From contig NZ_AP022620.1 of assembly GCF_010731855.1 (NCBI RefSeq), positions 4,030,001-4,094,000 of the forward strand: a stretch of DNA of 64,000 bases. Direction: 5' to 3'. The position numbers were made by a program, and so were the translations under genes. The stretch comes from Mycolicibacterium anyangense (GTDB taxonomy: Bacteria > Actinomycetota > Actinomycetes > Mycobacteriales > Mycobacteriaceae). Positions 33,378-43,093 of this stretch are shown piece by piece. Below the pieces are notes generated by a model. It did not search any database. It had not been told where the DNA came from and was given only the letters and a program-made list of their open reading frames with translations. Each line of letters opens with the position of its first letter. Position 1 is the stretch's first letter.

Positions 33378-33833
33378 TCAGCTCTCCGACTGATCGGCAA
33401 TCCGCTCCAGTGGTGCCAGTGCCCTGGCCAACGTGTCGCGTTCCTCGTCGCTGAGCTTGGCCAGCAACGAGGCCAGATGCGCGCGCCGTTGAGCCAGTGC
33501 CTCGCGGTGCTGCACCAACCCCTGCGGAGTGACCTCGACCAGGACGGCGCGAAGGTCAGATGGGTCGCGAGACCGCTTGACGAGGCCGAGTTTCTCCAGC
33601 CGGCGGATAGCGACCGTGGTGGTGGGGGTGCGCACCCGTTCGCGGGCGGCGAGTTCGGTCATCCGGATCGGTCCGGTGTCCAGCAGGGTCAGCAGGATCG
33701 ACAACTGGGCCAGGGTGAGGTCACCGCCGGAGGGAGCCCGGGGATCGCCGCGGCGCAAGACCGAGAACAACTTGGAGAGGACGCGCTGCAAGTCCCCAGA
33801 CAGGTCGGTGACCTGCGGTTCGGCCTCAATCAT
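33378..33833 (-). CDS. MarR-family transcriptional regulator
   Basis: A 151-residue winged helix-turn-helix repressor. The recognition region reads LTLAQLSILLTLLDTGPIRMTELAARERVRTPTTTVAIRRLEKLGLVKR followed by the wing RDPSDLRAVLVEVTPQG. Charged dimerisation helices flank it on both sides. It corresponds to Rv0042c by position. It converges with the hydrolase gene, four bases apart. Ligand and targets unknown. Confidence 0.92.
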   Translation of the reverse strand: MIEAEPQVTDLSGDLQRVLSKLFSVLRRGDPRAPSGGDLTLAQLSILLTLLDTGPIRMTELAARERVRTPTTTVAIRRLEKLGLVKRSRDPSDLRAVLVEVTPQGLVQHREALAQRRAHLASLLAKLSDEERDTLARALAPLERIADQSES

Positions 33834-33896
33834 AGTTCGCCAGTCTAACCGGTCTGCTCGTGCTGACCGCTGCGTAATCGCGTTTTCAGGGCCGGA

Positions 33897-34643
33897 TCAC
33901 AGAACCTGGGACAGAAAGCGTTGCAGCCGCTCCGTCGCGGCGGCAGCGAAGATCTGATCGGGCGGCCCGGATTCGACGACCTTGCCGTGGTCCATGAACA
34001 CCACCGAGTCTGCGGTGGAGCGGGCAAAGCCCATCTCGTGGGTGACCACCACCATGGTCATTCCGTCGGCGCCGAGTTCGGCGATCAGCGCCAGGATGCC
34101 TTTCACCAGTTCCGGATCCAGCGCCGAGGTTGCCTCGTCGAAGAACATCACCTGCGGTGCCATCGCCAGGGCCCGGGCGATCGCCACCCGCTGCTGCTGC
34201 CCGCCCGACAAGGTTGCCGGTCGAACCTCGGCCTTGTGTTTGAGGCCGACGCGGTCGAGCTGGGCCAGCGCGAGTTCGCGCGCCTCGTCGGCGGTCAGCT
34301 TCTTCAGCTTGCGCGGCCCCAGCGCGACGTTGTCCACCACCGATCGGTGCGGGAACAGGTTGAAATGCTGGAACACCATGCCGATCCGCTGGCGCAGCTT
34401 GTCGGGGTCGTCGCGCAGCACCGAGCGGCCGTCGAGCAGGATGTCACCCTTGTCCGGTTCGTAGAGCCGGTTGAGCGTGCGCAACAGGGTGGACTTACCC
34501 GACCCGGACGGGCCGATGATCGCCGCCGTCGTCCCGGCCGGTACCTCGACGTCAACCCCGCGCAGCACGGCGTTGTTACCGAATGCCAGGTGAATATCGT
34601 TGGCGGCCAAGGAAACCGGGGCTGGGCGCTGGTGCTCGGCCAT
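33897..34643 (-). CDS. Amino-acid ABC transporter ATP-binding protein (GlnQ-like)
   Basis: Cytosolic ATPase of a polar amino-acid importer, 248 residues. Walker A is GPSGSGKST, the signature LSGGQQQR, Walker B VMFFDEATSALD, and the switch His lies in VVTHEMGFA. ATG at 34641-34643 shares one base with the stop of the upstream fused permease gene, so the two are translationally coupled. The frame is open far upstream but that region is antisense-like within the permease gene. Confidence 0.93.
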   Translation of the reverse strand: MAEHQRPAPVSLAANDIHLAFGNNAVLRGVDVEVPAGTTAAIIGPSGSGKSTLLRTLNRLYEPDKGDILLDGRSVLRDDPDKLRQRIGMVFQHFNLFPHRSVVDNVALGPRKLKKLTADEARELALAQLDRVGLKHKAEVRPATLSGGQQQRVAIARALAMAPQVMFFDEATSALDPELVKGILALIAELGADGMTMVVVTHEMGFARSTADSVVFMDHGKVVESGPPDQIFAAAATERLQRFLSQVL

Positions 34644-36418
34644 CACACGGTCTCCTGGCTGGTAAGGATGGGATCCAACGGGTCCTCCTCCGACGGTGGC
34701 CGGCCCCGGCGAAGCCGGGCGTCGATGTAGTTGACCAGATGGGTCAGCGGGATCGTCAGCACCAGATAGAACAGACCCGCCGCCACCAACGGTGAGAGAT
34801 TGCCGGTCTGCGCGTTGAGGTCGCGGCCTACCTGGAACAGTTCCCGCTGGCTGGCCACCAGGCCCAGGAAGTACACCAGCGACGAGGCTTTCAGCAGCGA
34901 GATGAACTGGTTCACCAGGGCCGGCAGCACCCGGCGCACACCCTGCGGGACGACGACCAGACGCATCGAGGACGAATAGCTGAAGCCAAGGGCGCGTGAG
35001 GCTTCCAGCTGCCCGCCTTCCACGCTCTGGATGCCCGAGCGGAAGATCTCGCCGATGTAGGCCGCGGCCATCAGCCCCAGTGCGGCGATGCCGAGCGGGT
35101 AGGGGTTGTTCCCGGTGAGGCCGCCGACCACCGGCCCGACACCCAGTCCGATCAGCAGGATGATCACCACCTCGGGCAGGCCGCGGAAGATGTCGGTGTA
35201 GATCCGGGCGGGCAGGCGCAACCAGCGGGAGCGGGAGATCCCGGCTACTGCGAGCACCATTCCCAACACCAACCCGATCACGCTGGCACTGATGGTCAGC
35301 AGCAGGGTGTTGGGCAACCCGGTGGTCAACAGGTCGGGGATCGCCTTCTTGTAGAGCTCCCAATCCAAGAACGACTCACGTAGCTGGGTCAGGACGGATT
35401 TCGCCGCGACCGGGGTGGCATCGGCCGGCTTCTGATTGGCCGCCGCGATCGCGGTGAAGTCCGGAAGTTGCGGCAGCGGAGCCGATGTGGAGCCCGGCTT
35501 CCAGCCGGGCGGCAGCGCGCGAGGCACCCAGTCGGTGTAAAGGCGCGACCAGGTGCCGTCGGCGATCACCGCGTCGAGGCCCGCGTTGAGCGCGTCGATC
35601 AGCGGCTGGTTCTCCTTGGCCACGGCATAGGCGACGAAATTGTCCAAACTGAAGGTGTTTTCGACGATCACCGCCGGATCGCCCGGCCGGACGGTGCCCT
35701 GCGCCTGTTGTGAGGGTGCCACCCATGCGTCGATCTGACGGGTTTTCAGGCTGGCGTAAACGGTGTTGTAGTCGGGGAATTTGACCGGCTGCAGTTTGAG
35801 CGTGTCGATCACGTAGGACTCCTGCACGGTGCCCTGCACCACGCCGATGCGTTGGCCCGGCCCCAGCTTGTCGAAGCCGGTGATCGGTGAGCCCGCGGGG
35901 ACCACGAGGGAGAAGTAGCCGAAGTCGTAGCCGTTGGTGAAGCCGACCGTGCGGCGGCGTGCGTCGGTGGTGGTGATCGACGAGGAACCGACGTCGAACC
36001 GGCGGGCGGCGACCTGGGCCAGCAGCCCGGAGAACTCGGTGCCGACGAAGTTGATCTTCAAGCCTAGCTTGTCGGCGATCGCCCGCAGCAGCTCGTTGTC
36101 GAAACCGGTGAACTGGCCCTGGGAGTTGATGCAGATGCTCGGCGGTGCATCCGACAGCGTGCCGACGGTCAGGGTGCCCGGGGTGATCAGCCGCAGCGCG
36201 TCGAGTCTGACCGCAGCCAACGGTTCGGTGGTGGCGGTCGTGTACTTGTCCTCGCCGGGTCCCTTGGCGGCTGCGGCGAGGTTGGTGGGTAGCGCGCTGG
36301 CGGATTTCTCACCCGGCGGTGAGCACTGGTCGGCGCCGGCCGGGGCCATCGGAGCCAGGCCCACCGTCAGCAGCAGGATGGTCACAACAGCCAGCAGCCT
36401 GCGCCAGTACGTGGTCAT
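34643..36418 (-). CDS. Fused amino-acid ABC substrate-binding protein and permease
   Basis: One 591-residue polypeptide carries two usually separate ABC components. A signal peptide (LLAVVTILLLTVGLAPMAPAGA) is followed by a family-3 solute-binding domain at about 75-320, with LTVGTLSDAPPSICINSQGQFTG and AARRFDVGSSSITTTDARR. From about residue 355 a HisM-type permease follows, with TGLPNTLLLTISASVIGLVLG. Its ATPase-contacting EAA loop reads EASRALGFSYSSSMRLVVVPQGVRRVLPAL. The ATPase is encoded immediately downstream. Together they form an importer for a glutamine/glutamate-like amino acid, inferred from family. Confidence 0.92.
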   Translation of the reverse strand: MTTYWRRLLAVVTILLLTVGLAPMAPAGADQCSPPGEKSASALPTNLAAAAKGPGEDKYTTATTEPLAAVRLDALRLITPGTLTVGTLSDAPPSICINSQGQFTGFDNELLRAIADKLGLKINFVGTEFSGLLAQVAARRFDVGSSSITTTDARRRTVGFTNGYDFGYFSLVVPAGSPITGFDKLGPGQRIGVVQGTVQESYVIDTLKLQPVKFPDYNTVYASLKTRQIDAWVAPSQQAQGTVRPGDPAVIVENTFSLDNFVAYAVAKENQPLIDALNAGLDAVIADGTWSRLYTDWVPRALPPGWKPGSTSAPLPQLPDFTAIAAANQKPADATPVAAKSVLTQLRESFLDWELYKKAIPDLLTTGLPNTLLLTISASVIGLVLGMVLAVAGISRSRWLRLPARIYTDIFRGLPEVVIILLIGLGVGPVVGGLTGNNPYPLGIAALGLMAAAYIGEIFRSGIQSVEGGQLEASRALGFSYSSSMRLVVVPQGVRRVLPALVNQFISLLKASSLVYFLGLVASQRELFQVGRDLNAQTGNLSPLVAAGLFYLVLTIPLTHLVNYIDARLRRGRPPSEEDPLDPILTSQETV

Positions 36419-36461
36419 CCACCGAACGTAGTGGTCGCACCGTGCTGGGCACGGCTTCTGA

Positions 36462-37127
36462 TCAGACGGAATCCAACCCGGCGAATACTCCGCGCCGGCG
36501 CAGCTCGGCGATCAGCAAGTCAGCCATCAGGTCGGCGCGGTCGATGCACGCGCGCCGGGCCGCCGCCGGATCGCGCCGGCAGATCGCGGCGTACTCGGCT
36601 TCGATGATGGGTAGCAGATGGGTGCGCGATTCCCGGAAATCGTTCCAGAAGTGGCGTGGCATGAAGCTGCGTGAGGACCGGATGGTCGCCGTGAGGCGCG
36701 GTCCGGCATAGCCGGCGATCACGATGTCGCGAAACAGCTCGGCGCCGTCGACGTAAGCCCGTGGTGCGGTGGCCTCGCGCATGAGGGTCATCGTGGGGGC
36801 GAGGCTGGCCAGGATGTCGGCCCGCGGGTCGGCCGCGGCGCGGGCGGACACCGCGCCGGTCAGCAGCCCATGCACTTCGTAATGTTCGCGCACGCTGGCT
36901 TCGTCGAACTGCTGGACGAACGCCCCGCGGTGGTAGCGCGTGATGAGGATGCCGTCGTGCTCGAGCTGCACCAGCGCCTCTTGCACCGGCAGGCGGCTCA
37001 ATCCGAGAGTGGCCGCGATCTCGTTGCGGTCGACGCGATCGCCGGAGCGAAGCGCGCCCGTCATGAGGAGATCGAGGATCTGGGCGACGACTTGGTCTTT
37101 TTCTTTGACGCCGTAGCGCTTGGGCAT
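36462..37127 (-). CDS. GntR-family (FCD) transcriptional regulator
   Basis: A 221-residue regulator. The N-terminal winged helix reads DRNEIAATLGLSRLPVQEALVQLEHDGILITRYHRGAFV. A helical FCD ligand-binding domain with REHYEVHGLLTGAVSARAA follows. It is divergent from the P450 gene with a 131-base shared control region that holds a perfect palindrome. It matches the Rv0043c position. Confidence 0.92.
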   Translation of the reverse strand: MPKRYGVKEKDQVVAQILDLLMTGALRSGDRVDRNEIAATLGLSRLPVQEALVQLEHDGILITRYHRGAFVQQFDEASVREHYEVHGLLTGAVSARAAADPRADILASLAPTMTLMREATAPRAYVDGAELFRDIVIAGYAGPRLTATIRSSRSFMPRHFWNDFRESRTHLLPIIEAEYAAICRRDPAAARRACIDRADLMADLLIAELRRRGVFAGLDSV

Positions 37128-37230
37128 GGTGGTCTCCGGACGCGAGCCGGTGGGAGGGGGCGGATCGCTTCGTTGAATCCTTCCGCCTGAGTGGCCTGAT
37201 CAATAGGGTAATCGGTCATTCCGACAAACA

Positions 37231-37243
37231 AGACTGTCAGTCT
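37231..37243. promoter_or_regulatory. Palindromic operator candidate between GntR and P450 genes
   Basis: AGACTG-T-CAGTCT is a perfect 6+6 palindrome centred 22 bases before the P450 start codon, within the divergent promoter region. A second shorter inverted repeat, TCGG-5-CCGA, lies at 37212-37224. Binding by the adjacent GntR protein is inference. Confidence 0.5.
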
Positions 37244-37258
37244 CGTTACGCTGCGGGC

Positions 37259-38434
37259 ATGACGACGACGGAGCTGCCCGACGACTTCTATTCGGCGCTG
37301 CCGGTGGCCGCCGGTCGCACCGCGGCCATGGACTATCTGCGCCGACCGGGACCGGTGTACAAGGTGGGCGCCACGTGGTTGATCACCAGCTATGACGGTG
37401 TCCGATACGCGCAGAAGAACCCGGAGCTGTTCTCCTCGGCCAAGGCCTTCGACGGACTCAGCGACGTCATCCCGATGATCCCGCTGGCGATCGACCCGCC
37501 CAACCATGCCGACTACCGCCGCGTCCTCGACCCCATGTTCGGGCCTAAGCGCATGGATGCGATGGATGCTGACCTGCGCGCCCAATTGCGTGGCCACATC
37601 GACGCATTCGCTCCGCTCGGGCGCTGCGACGTGGTGGCGGACCTGTCCTACAAGTTCCCCACCCAGGCGATCCTCACCCTGTTCGGATTGCCGCTGGAAC
37701 ACCTACCGCAGTTCCTGGTGTGGGTGACCGGGATCATCAAGGGCGCCGACATCACCCAACTTGGGCTGGAGCCCACCCCCCAGGTCGTCGAATGCAGCAT
37801 GGCGCTGTTCGGCTTCCTCCAGGAGCAGATCGACGCCAAACGCCGGCACCCCGGCGAGGACATGCTCAGTTCGATCCTCGCGCTCGATGGTGACCAGGCG
37901 TGGACGGACGCGGAGATCCTCGGGCTGTGCTTCCTGATCGTGCTCGCCGGTCTGGACACCGTCACCGGGTCCATCGGGTTCTCGTTGCTGACATTGGCCA
38001 ATGACGTCGCGCTGCGCCATCGGCTCCTCGCCGACCCGGACTTGATCCCGCCGTTCGTCGAAGAGATGTTGCGGCTGGAGGGTCCGGTGCCCGGGGTGCC
38101 CCGCCGAACCACTACCGATGTCGAAGTCGAGGGCGTCACGATTCCGGCGAACTCGCCGGTGCTGCTGATGGTGAGCACCGCCAACCGCGAGATCCCGTCC
38201 GCCGGTCCGACGCCGGACGAGCTGGACCTGACCGCCAAAGCCGCCCACCTGGGTTTCGGCGGCGGTATCCACCGGTGCCTGGGTTCGCACCTGGCCCGCC
38301 GCGAATTGCGGCTCACCATCGAGGAATTCCACGCCCGGATTCCGGACTACCGGCTCGCCGGCGACGCCACCGTGCTCTGGCCCGGTGGCACGTTCGCCCT
38401 CGAATCGCTGCCGCTGGAGTTCGACCCCTGCTAG
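37259..38434 (+). CDS. Cytochrome P450
   Basis: Heme monooxygenase of 391 residues, soluble bacterial type. The I-helix oxygen-binding motif is AGLDT, the ExxR pair lies in FVEEMLRLEG, and the heme-binding loop is FGGGIHRCLG with its axial cysteine. The N-terminal substrate region has IDPPNHADYRR. No ferredoxin or reductase gene is adjacent. Substrate cannot be deduced. Control by the divergent GntR-family protein is plausible. Confidence 0.95.
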   Translation: MTTTELPDDFYSALPVAAGRTAAMDYLRRPGPVYKVGATWLITSYDGVRYAQKNPELFSSAKAFDGLSDVIPMIPLAIDPPNHADYRRVLDPMFGPKRMDAMDADLRAQLRGHIDAFAPLGRCDVVADLSYKFPTQAILTLFGLPLEHLPQFLVWVTGIIKGADITQLGLEPTPQVVECSMALFGFLQEQIDAKRRHPGEDMLSSILALDGDQAWTDAEILGLCFLIVLAGLDTVTGSIGFSLLTLANDVALRHRLLADPDLIPPFVEEMLRLEGPVPGVPRRTTTDVEVEGVTIPANSPVLLMVSTANREIPSAGPTPDELDLTAKAAHLGFGGGIHRCLGSHLARRELRLTIEEFHARIPDYRLAGDATVLWPGGTFALESLPLEFDPC

Positions 38435-38492
38435 CCGAGTCGACGATGCCGCCGACGAAGGAGGCGGAGGAGGAGCGAGGCAATCGGCTGAG

Positions 38493-39278
38493 TCAGCGGC
38501 TATCGCGCCAGCGGATCAGAGCCTGCGCGGCACTCAGGTCGTAGTCCGGCCCGTCGCAACCCACGGTCATCAGCGTCACACCCAGTCCGGCGAGCGCCTC
38601 GGCGTTGGCCGCCAGGGTGTCGGAGTCAGTTCCCTCGACGCCTGACGAACGCTCGATGGTCGCCGGGTCGCGGCCGACGTCCTGACAGTGCCGCTCGAGT
38701 GCTTCGGCCTTGCCGGGGTAGGTGTCGGCGTTGGTGAAGCTGTGCCACTGATGGGCGTGCTCGGCCACCAACCGCAAGGTTTTGCGCTCACCTGCACCGC
38801 CGATCAGGATCGGGATCTCCCGGGTCGGCGCGGGATTGAGCTTGCCCAGCCGGGACTTGATCCGCGGCAGCGCCTGCGTCAGGTCGTCGAGACGGCTTCC
38901 GGCCGTGCCGAAGTCATAGCCGTACTCGTCGTAGTCCTTCTGTTTCCAGCCGGATCCGATGCCAAGGATCAACCGTCCACCGGAGATGTGGTCGACGGTG
39001 CGCGCCATGTCGGCGAGCAGTTCAGGGTTGCGGTAGGAGTTGCACGTGACCAGCGCGCCGATCTGAACGCGCGAGGTCTGCTCGGCCCACGCGCCGAGCA
39101 TCGTCCAGCACTCGAAGTGAGCGCCGTCCGGGTCGCCGTACAGCGGGAAGAAGTGGTCCCAGTTGAAGACCACGTCGACGCCGATGTCCTCGCAGCGGCG
39201 CACCGCGTCGCGGATCTGGGCGTAGTCGTCGGAGTGTTGTGGCTGAAGCTGGACACCGATGCGAATGGGAAAGGTCAC
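38493..39278 (-). CDS. LLM-class F420-dependent oxidoreductase
   Basis: A 261-residue luciferase-like TIM-barrel protein of the F420-using group common in mycobacteria. Visible landmarks are IRIGVQLQPQHSDDYAQIRDAVRRCEDIGVDVVFNWDHFFPLYG at the start, then VDHISGGRLILGIGSGWKQKDYDEYG, and REIPILIGGAGERKTLRLVAEHA. Substrate unknown. It lies on the same strand as the next hydrolase gene and converges on the P450 gene (Rv0044c position). Confidence 0.9.
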   Translation of the reverse strand: MTFPIRIGVQLQPQHSDDYAQIRDAVRRCEDIGVDVVFNWDHFFPLYGDPDGAHFECWTMLGAWAEQTSRVQIGALVTCNSYRNPELLADMARTVDHISGGRLILGIGSGWKQKDYDEYGYDFGTAGSRLDDLTQALPRIKSRLGKLNPAPTREIPILIGGAGERKTLRLVAEHAHQWHSFTNADTYPGKAEALERHCQDVGRDPATIERSSGVEGTDSDTLAANAEALAGLGVTLMTVGCDGPDYDLSAAQALIRWRDSR

Positions 39279-39329
39279 ACCGCAACGGTACGTCGTGTAC
39301 GCAACAAATATTCCTGGCTTCGCGCTGGG

Positions 39330-40223
39330 TCAGCCGGCGAGCACGTCGCGCAGCAGGGCGACCAGGGCGCGGGGCTGATCACCCTGGACCGAGTGACCGG
39401 CATCGGCTACCACCTGAACGCCCTTGAATCCGGGTGCGGCGCTGGCGAATTGGTCAGCATCCTCGTCGTTGACGAAGAAGGAGTTCGCTCCGCGGATCAA
39501 GGTGGTGGGGGTGGTGAGCTGCGGGACGTCGTCCCAGAGGCCCTCGAAGCCCTCGCCCTTGCGGATGCTGTCGTAGCGCCACGTCCAGGTGCCGTCGTCG
39601 TCCTGTTTGGTGTTGTGGAATACCCCGCGCCGCAAGGAGTTCCGGTCCCGGTGCGGGGCGGCTGCCACCGTCACCTCCAGCATGGACTGGAAGTCGGGGA
39701 AGGTGCGGTCGCCCTTGACCAGGGCCACCGTGCCCATCTGTGCCTTGGTCATCTGCTCGTGGCGTTCCGGTGCCGACGGCGTGACGTCGACCATCACGAG
39801 GTTGCGCACCAACTCCGGTGTGGTCACGGCCAGGCGCATGGCGGTCAAACCGCCCAGTGACATCCCGACGACCAGGTCGGCATCGGGCGCCAGTTCGCGG
39901 ATCAGTGGTTCGACGGCGACGGCGTTGAGCTTGGGACCGTAGTCGCCGTCCTCGCGCCAGGCTGACCGGCCGTGCCCGGGCAGATCGATCGCCAGGGCGG
40001 GCACGCCGAGGCCCAGGATCACGGTGTCCCAGGTGTGGGCGTTCTGGCCGCCGCCGTGCAGGAAGACCACGCGCACCGGGTCCGTCCCCCAGCGCAGCGC
40101 GCTGATGGCACCGCGTTGGATGCGCTGCACCGCTGGCAGCGGACCGCTCACCCCCGCCTGTTCGGCGTTCTCGGACAGCAGAGCGAACTCGTCGAGTCCG
40201 AGCAGTTCTTCGTCGGAGATCAT
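39330..40223 (-). CDS. Alpha/beta-fold hydrolase (esterase-like)
   Basis: A 297-residue hydrolase. The oxyanion-hole region is VVFLHGGGQNAHTWD, the nucleophile elbow is VVGMSLGGLTAMRL (Ser in GMSLGG), and the catalytic His is in ADAGHSVQGDQP. It is the positional homologue of Rv0045c, described as a short-chain esterase in M. tuberculosis. It lies between the F420 oxidoreductase gene and ino1, all on the minus strand. Confidence 0.92.
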   Translation of the reverse strand: MISDEELLGLDEFALLSENAEQAGVSGPLPAVQRIQRGAISALRWGTDPVRVVFLHGGGQNAHTWDTVILGLGVPALAIDLPGHGRSAWREDGDYGPKLNAVAVEPLIRELAPDADLVVGMSLGGLTAMRLAVTTPELVRNLVMVDVTPSAPERHEQMTKAQMGTVALVKGDRTFPDFQSMLEVTVAAAPHRDRNSLRRGVFHNTKQDDDGTWTWRYDSIRKGEGFEGLWDDVPQLTTPTTLIRGANSFFVNDEDADQFASAAPGFKGVQVVADAGHSVQGDQPRALVALLRDVLAG

Positions 40224-40269
40224 GTCTCTTTATACGACGAACGCGAAGTCGATCGGGCTCAGCCCTCGC

Positions 40270-41379
40270 CTACTGGCCGGCGATGAACTCCTCGAGCTCG
40301 GCGCGCGCCACGTCGTCGGCGAGCTGCTTGGGCGGGCTCTTCATCAGGTAGGCCGAGGCCGGGATGATCGGGCCGCCGATACCGCGGTCCTTAGCGATCT
40401 TGGCCGCGCGCACCGCGTCGATGATGATGCCTGCCGAGTTCGGCGAGTCCCACACCTCGAGCTTGTACTCCAGGTTCAGCGGCACGTCGCCGAAGGCGCG
40501 ACCCTCCAGGCGCACATAGGCCCACTTGCGGTCGTCGAGCCACGCGACGTGATCAGACGGGCCGATGTGGACGTTCTTGTCCTCGACCTTGCCGGCCAGC
40601 GAGCCGGTGAGGTTGGAGGTGACGGCCTGGGTCTTGGAGACCTTCTTGGACTCCAGGCGCTCGCGCTCGAGCATGTTCTTGAAGTCCATGTTGCCGCCGA
40701 CATTGAGCTGGTAGGTGCGGTCCAGGGTGACGCCGCGGTCCTCGAACAGCTTGGCCATCACGCGGTGGGTGATGGTGGCGCCGACCTGGCTCTTGATGTC
40801 GTCGCCGACGATCGGCACGCCGGCGTCGGAGAACTTCTTGGCCCACACCGGGTCGGAGGCGATGAACACCGGCAGCGCGTTGACGAACGCGACCTTGGCG
40901 TCGATGGCGCACTGGGCGTAGAACTTGTCGGCTTCCTCGGAGCCCACCGGCAGGTAGGAGACCAGCACGTCGACCTTGTTGTCCTTGAGGACCTTGACGA
41001 CGTCGACCGGCTGCTCATCGGAGATCTCGATGGTCTCGGAGTAGTACTTGCCGATGCCGTCGAGCGTCGGGCCGCGCTGCACGACGACGTCGGTCGGCGG
41101 CACGTCGGCGATCTTGATGGTGTTGTTCTCGGAGGCGAAGATGGCCTCGGACAGGTCGAAGCCGACCTTCTTGGCGTCGACGTCGAACGCGGCGACGAAC
41201 TTCACGTCGCGCACGTGGTAGGGCCCGAGCTTGACGTGCATCAGGCCGGGGACCGTCGAATTCGGGTCGGCATCCTGGTAGTACTGGACGCCCTGGACGA
41301 GCGAAGACGCGCAGTTGCCGACGCCGACAATGGCGACCCGCACATCCGTCGACGTTCCGGGCGCGTTGTGCTCAGTCAT
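40270..41379 (-). CDS. ino1: Inositol-1-phosphate synthase
   Basis: NAD-dependent isomerase that converts glucose 6-phosphate to inositol 1-phosphate. This is the first step toward phosphatidylinositol, its mannosides and mycothiol. The 369-residue actinobacterial form begins [19 protein letters not shown] (NAD-binding). It continues with [52 protein letters not shown] and [22 protein letters not shown]. All are signature regions. PadR is encoded 53 bases upstream on the same strand. Confidence 0.97.
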   Translation of the reverse strand: MTEHNAPGTSTDVRVAIVGVGNCASSLVQGVQYYQDADPNSTVPGLMHVKLGPYHVRDVKFVAAFDVDAKKVGFDLSEAIFASENNTIKIADVPPTDVVVQRGPTLDGIGKYYSETIEISDEQPVDVVKVLKDNKVDVLVSYLPVGSEEADKFYAQCAIDAKVAFVNALPVFIASDPVWAKKFSDAGVPIVGDDIKSQVGATITHRVMAKLFEDRGVTLDRTYQLNVGGNMDFKNMLERERLESKKVSKTQAVTSNLTGSLAGKVEDKNVHIGPSDHVAWLDDRKWAYVRLEGRAFGDVPLNLEYKLEVWDSPNSAGIIIDAVRAAKIAKDRGIGGPIIPASAYLMKSPPKQLADDVARAELEEFIAGQ

Positions 41380-41432
41380 GGACGTTCTCCTTCTTGTACT
41401 TCTTCTGGCTGCTGTTCAGGTTCTGTATGGCG

Positions 41433-41978
41433 TCAAGCCTGGTCCGGGTGCCCCTGCGCGACCCGCTCCGCGGCGATCAGTTCGTTGAGCCATTTGACTT
41501 CCCGCTCGCTGGACTCCAAACCCAGCTGATGCAGTTGCCGGGTGTAGCGGTCGAACGAACTGCTGGCCCGCGCGACTGCTTCACGAAGGCCCTCCCGCCG
41601 TTCCTCCACCTGGCGACGACGCCCCTCGAGGATGCGCATCCGCGCTTCGGCCGGTGTGCGGTTGAAAAAGGCCAGGTGCACGCCGAAGCCGTCGTCGGTG
41701 TAGTTCTGCGGTCCGGTGTCGGCGACCAGTTCGGTGAACCGCTGTCGACCGGCATCGGTGAGCTGGTAGACCCGGCGGGCGCGGCGCAACACCGCGGTTC
41801 CGGCGGGCAGGGCATCCTCGGCGATCAGGCCGTCGGCCTGCATCCGGCGTAGGGCCGGGTACAGCGAGCCGTACGAGAAGGCGCGGAACGCCCCCAGTAG
41901 ACCCGTGAGTCTCTTGCGCAGCTCGTAGCCGTGCATCGGGGACTCCAGGAGAAGACCGAGGATGGCCAGCTCCAGCAT
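41433..41978 (-). CDS. PadR-family transcriptional regulator
   Basis: A 181-residue winged-helix regulator. The PadR core is LAILGLLLESPMHGYELRKRL, FSYGSLYPALRRMQADGLI and RVYQLTDAGRQRF, followed by a C-terminal dimerisation helix region rich in Arg and Glu. It precedes ino1 on the same strand and may be co-transcribed with it (Rv0047c position). A perfect palindrome ATCGG-G-CCGAT lies 56-66 bases upstream of its start (42034-42044), a possible autoregulatory site. Confidence 0.92.
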   Translation of the reverse strand: MLELAILGLLLESPMHGYELRKRLTGLLGAFRAFSYGSLYPALRRMQADGLIAEDALPAGTAVLRRARRVYQLTDAGRQRFTELVADTGPQNYTDDGFGVHLAFFNRTPAEARMRILEGRRRQVEERREGLREAVARASSSFDRYTRQLHQLGLESSEREVKWLNELIAAERVAQGHPDQA

Positions 41979-42125
41979 CCGGTCACCTCCCTTTGCTCAA
42001 CCGTTACGCCGCTTCAACACCTCCGGCAATAGTATCGGGCCGATATATTCGGCGCCACTTGACGGTGAACACAGCGGTGCGCACGCGGCGACGTCCAGCG
42101 ACGTCCCGGTGAACAAAAACCCCGA

Positions 42126-42980
42126 TCAGGGGTAGTTGATCTGCTTGACGGTGCCGTCCGGGGCCAGCTGGATATAGCCGCTGCCGAAGTCGCTGGACAC
42201 GTAGATCGAGATCGACAGCGTTCCAGGCGCCGTCTTGTCGCTGCTGGGGCCGATGACCAGGTAGGTGCTCGTGACATCGGCACGCTTGATGTTCAGCGTG
42301 TCGGGCGCGCCGTACAGCACACCAACGACGGCCTTGGCGTCGAACTTGCTGAGATCCACCACCGTCGCGCCGTCCGACTTCGAGGTCGGGCTTGGATCTC
42401 CCCAGCCGCCCCGATACGTGTAGGTGAGCTCACGACGGTCGTCGGCGGGATCAGGGCGATCCAGCGAGGCGTAGTCCGGGTAGACCAGCAGCCGGTAGCC
42501 GGTGGTGTCGCCGAAGCGCCTCTTCATCTGCTCCAACAGGCCGTTGAGGCCACCCAGTGAATGCAGCTGGCGCGGTGGGGTCAGCACGACTGGCGCCACC
42601 CCGTCGGCCTTGGCTCCGGGATCGGAGGTGAAATCGAGTGGCGACGAGGTGTTTCCGTACAGTCCCCAGCCGATCCCGATGCCGAGCACCACCAGCACCC
42701 CGGCGATCGCGGCCCGGAAACCCCAGCCGGCGCTCGCTGCCGGAACCCCGAGGCGCGGCTTCTTCAATGTCGGCAGCTGCACCGGGGCGTTCTCAGTCTG
42801 CAGGTCGGACACCAGCGCCCGCAGGTCGCCCAGTGTCATCGCCGTGGTGGCGGCCTTGACCCGCTCGCCGTGTTCGGCCATCGACAGCTGCCCTTCGGAC
42901 AGCGCGGTGTCGAGGATCTGACAGATGTCGTTACGGTCGCTGTCCTTGGCGCGGGTGCTGGCAGTCTGGGGGGTTGCCAC
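42126..42980 (-). CDS. DUF1707 membrane protein
   Basis: From GTG at 42978-42980 the product has 284 residues. The N-terminal DUF1707 (SHOCT-like) domain shows KDSDRNDICQILDTALSEGQLSMAEHGERVKAATTAMTLGDLRALVSDL. One membrane helix, FRAAIAGVLVVLGIGIGWGLYG, precedes an extracytoplasmic C-terminal domain of about 160 residues containing YRLLVYPDYASLDRPDP and YVSSDFGSGYIQLAPDGTV. The positional homologue is Rv0048c. Function unknown. Longer starts to 43022 are possible. Confidence 0.83.
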   Translation of the reverse strand: MATPQTASTRAKDSDRNDICQILDTALSEGQLSMAEHGERVKAATTAMTLGDLRALVSDLQTENAPVQLPTLKKPRLGVPAASAGWGFRAAIAGVLVVLGIGIGWGLYGNTSSPLDFTSDPGAKADGVAPVVLTPPRQLHSLGGLNGLLEQMKRRFGDTTGYRLLVYPDYASLDRPDPADDRRELTYTYRGGWGDPSPTSKSDGATVVDLSKFDAKAVVGVLYGAPDTLNIKRADVTSTYLVIGPSSDKTAPGTLSISIYVSSDFGSGYIQLAPDGTVKQINYP

Positions 42981-43093
42981 GACGATGATCGTAGAAGTTG
43001 GTCGGCCAATACCGCAGACCACACGGGCAATCAGGGGCAGCTTGAGGCCTGGTTACCTGCCAGTGCTCAGGTAGCCCACGTACTCTGGTCCCC

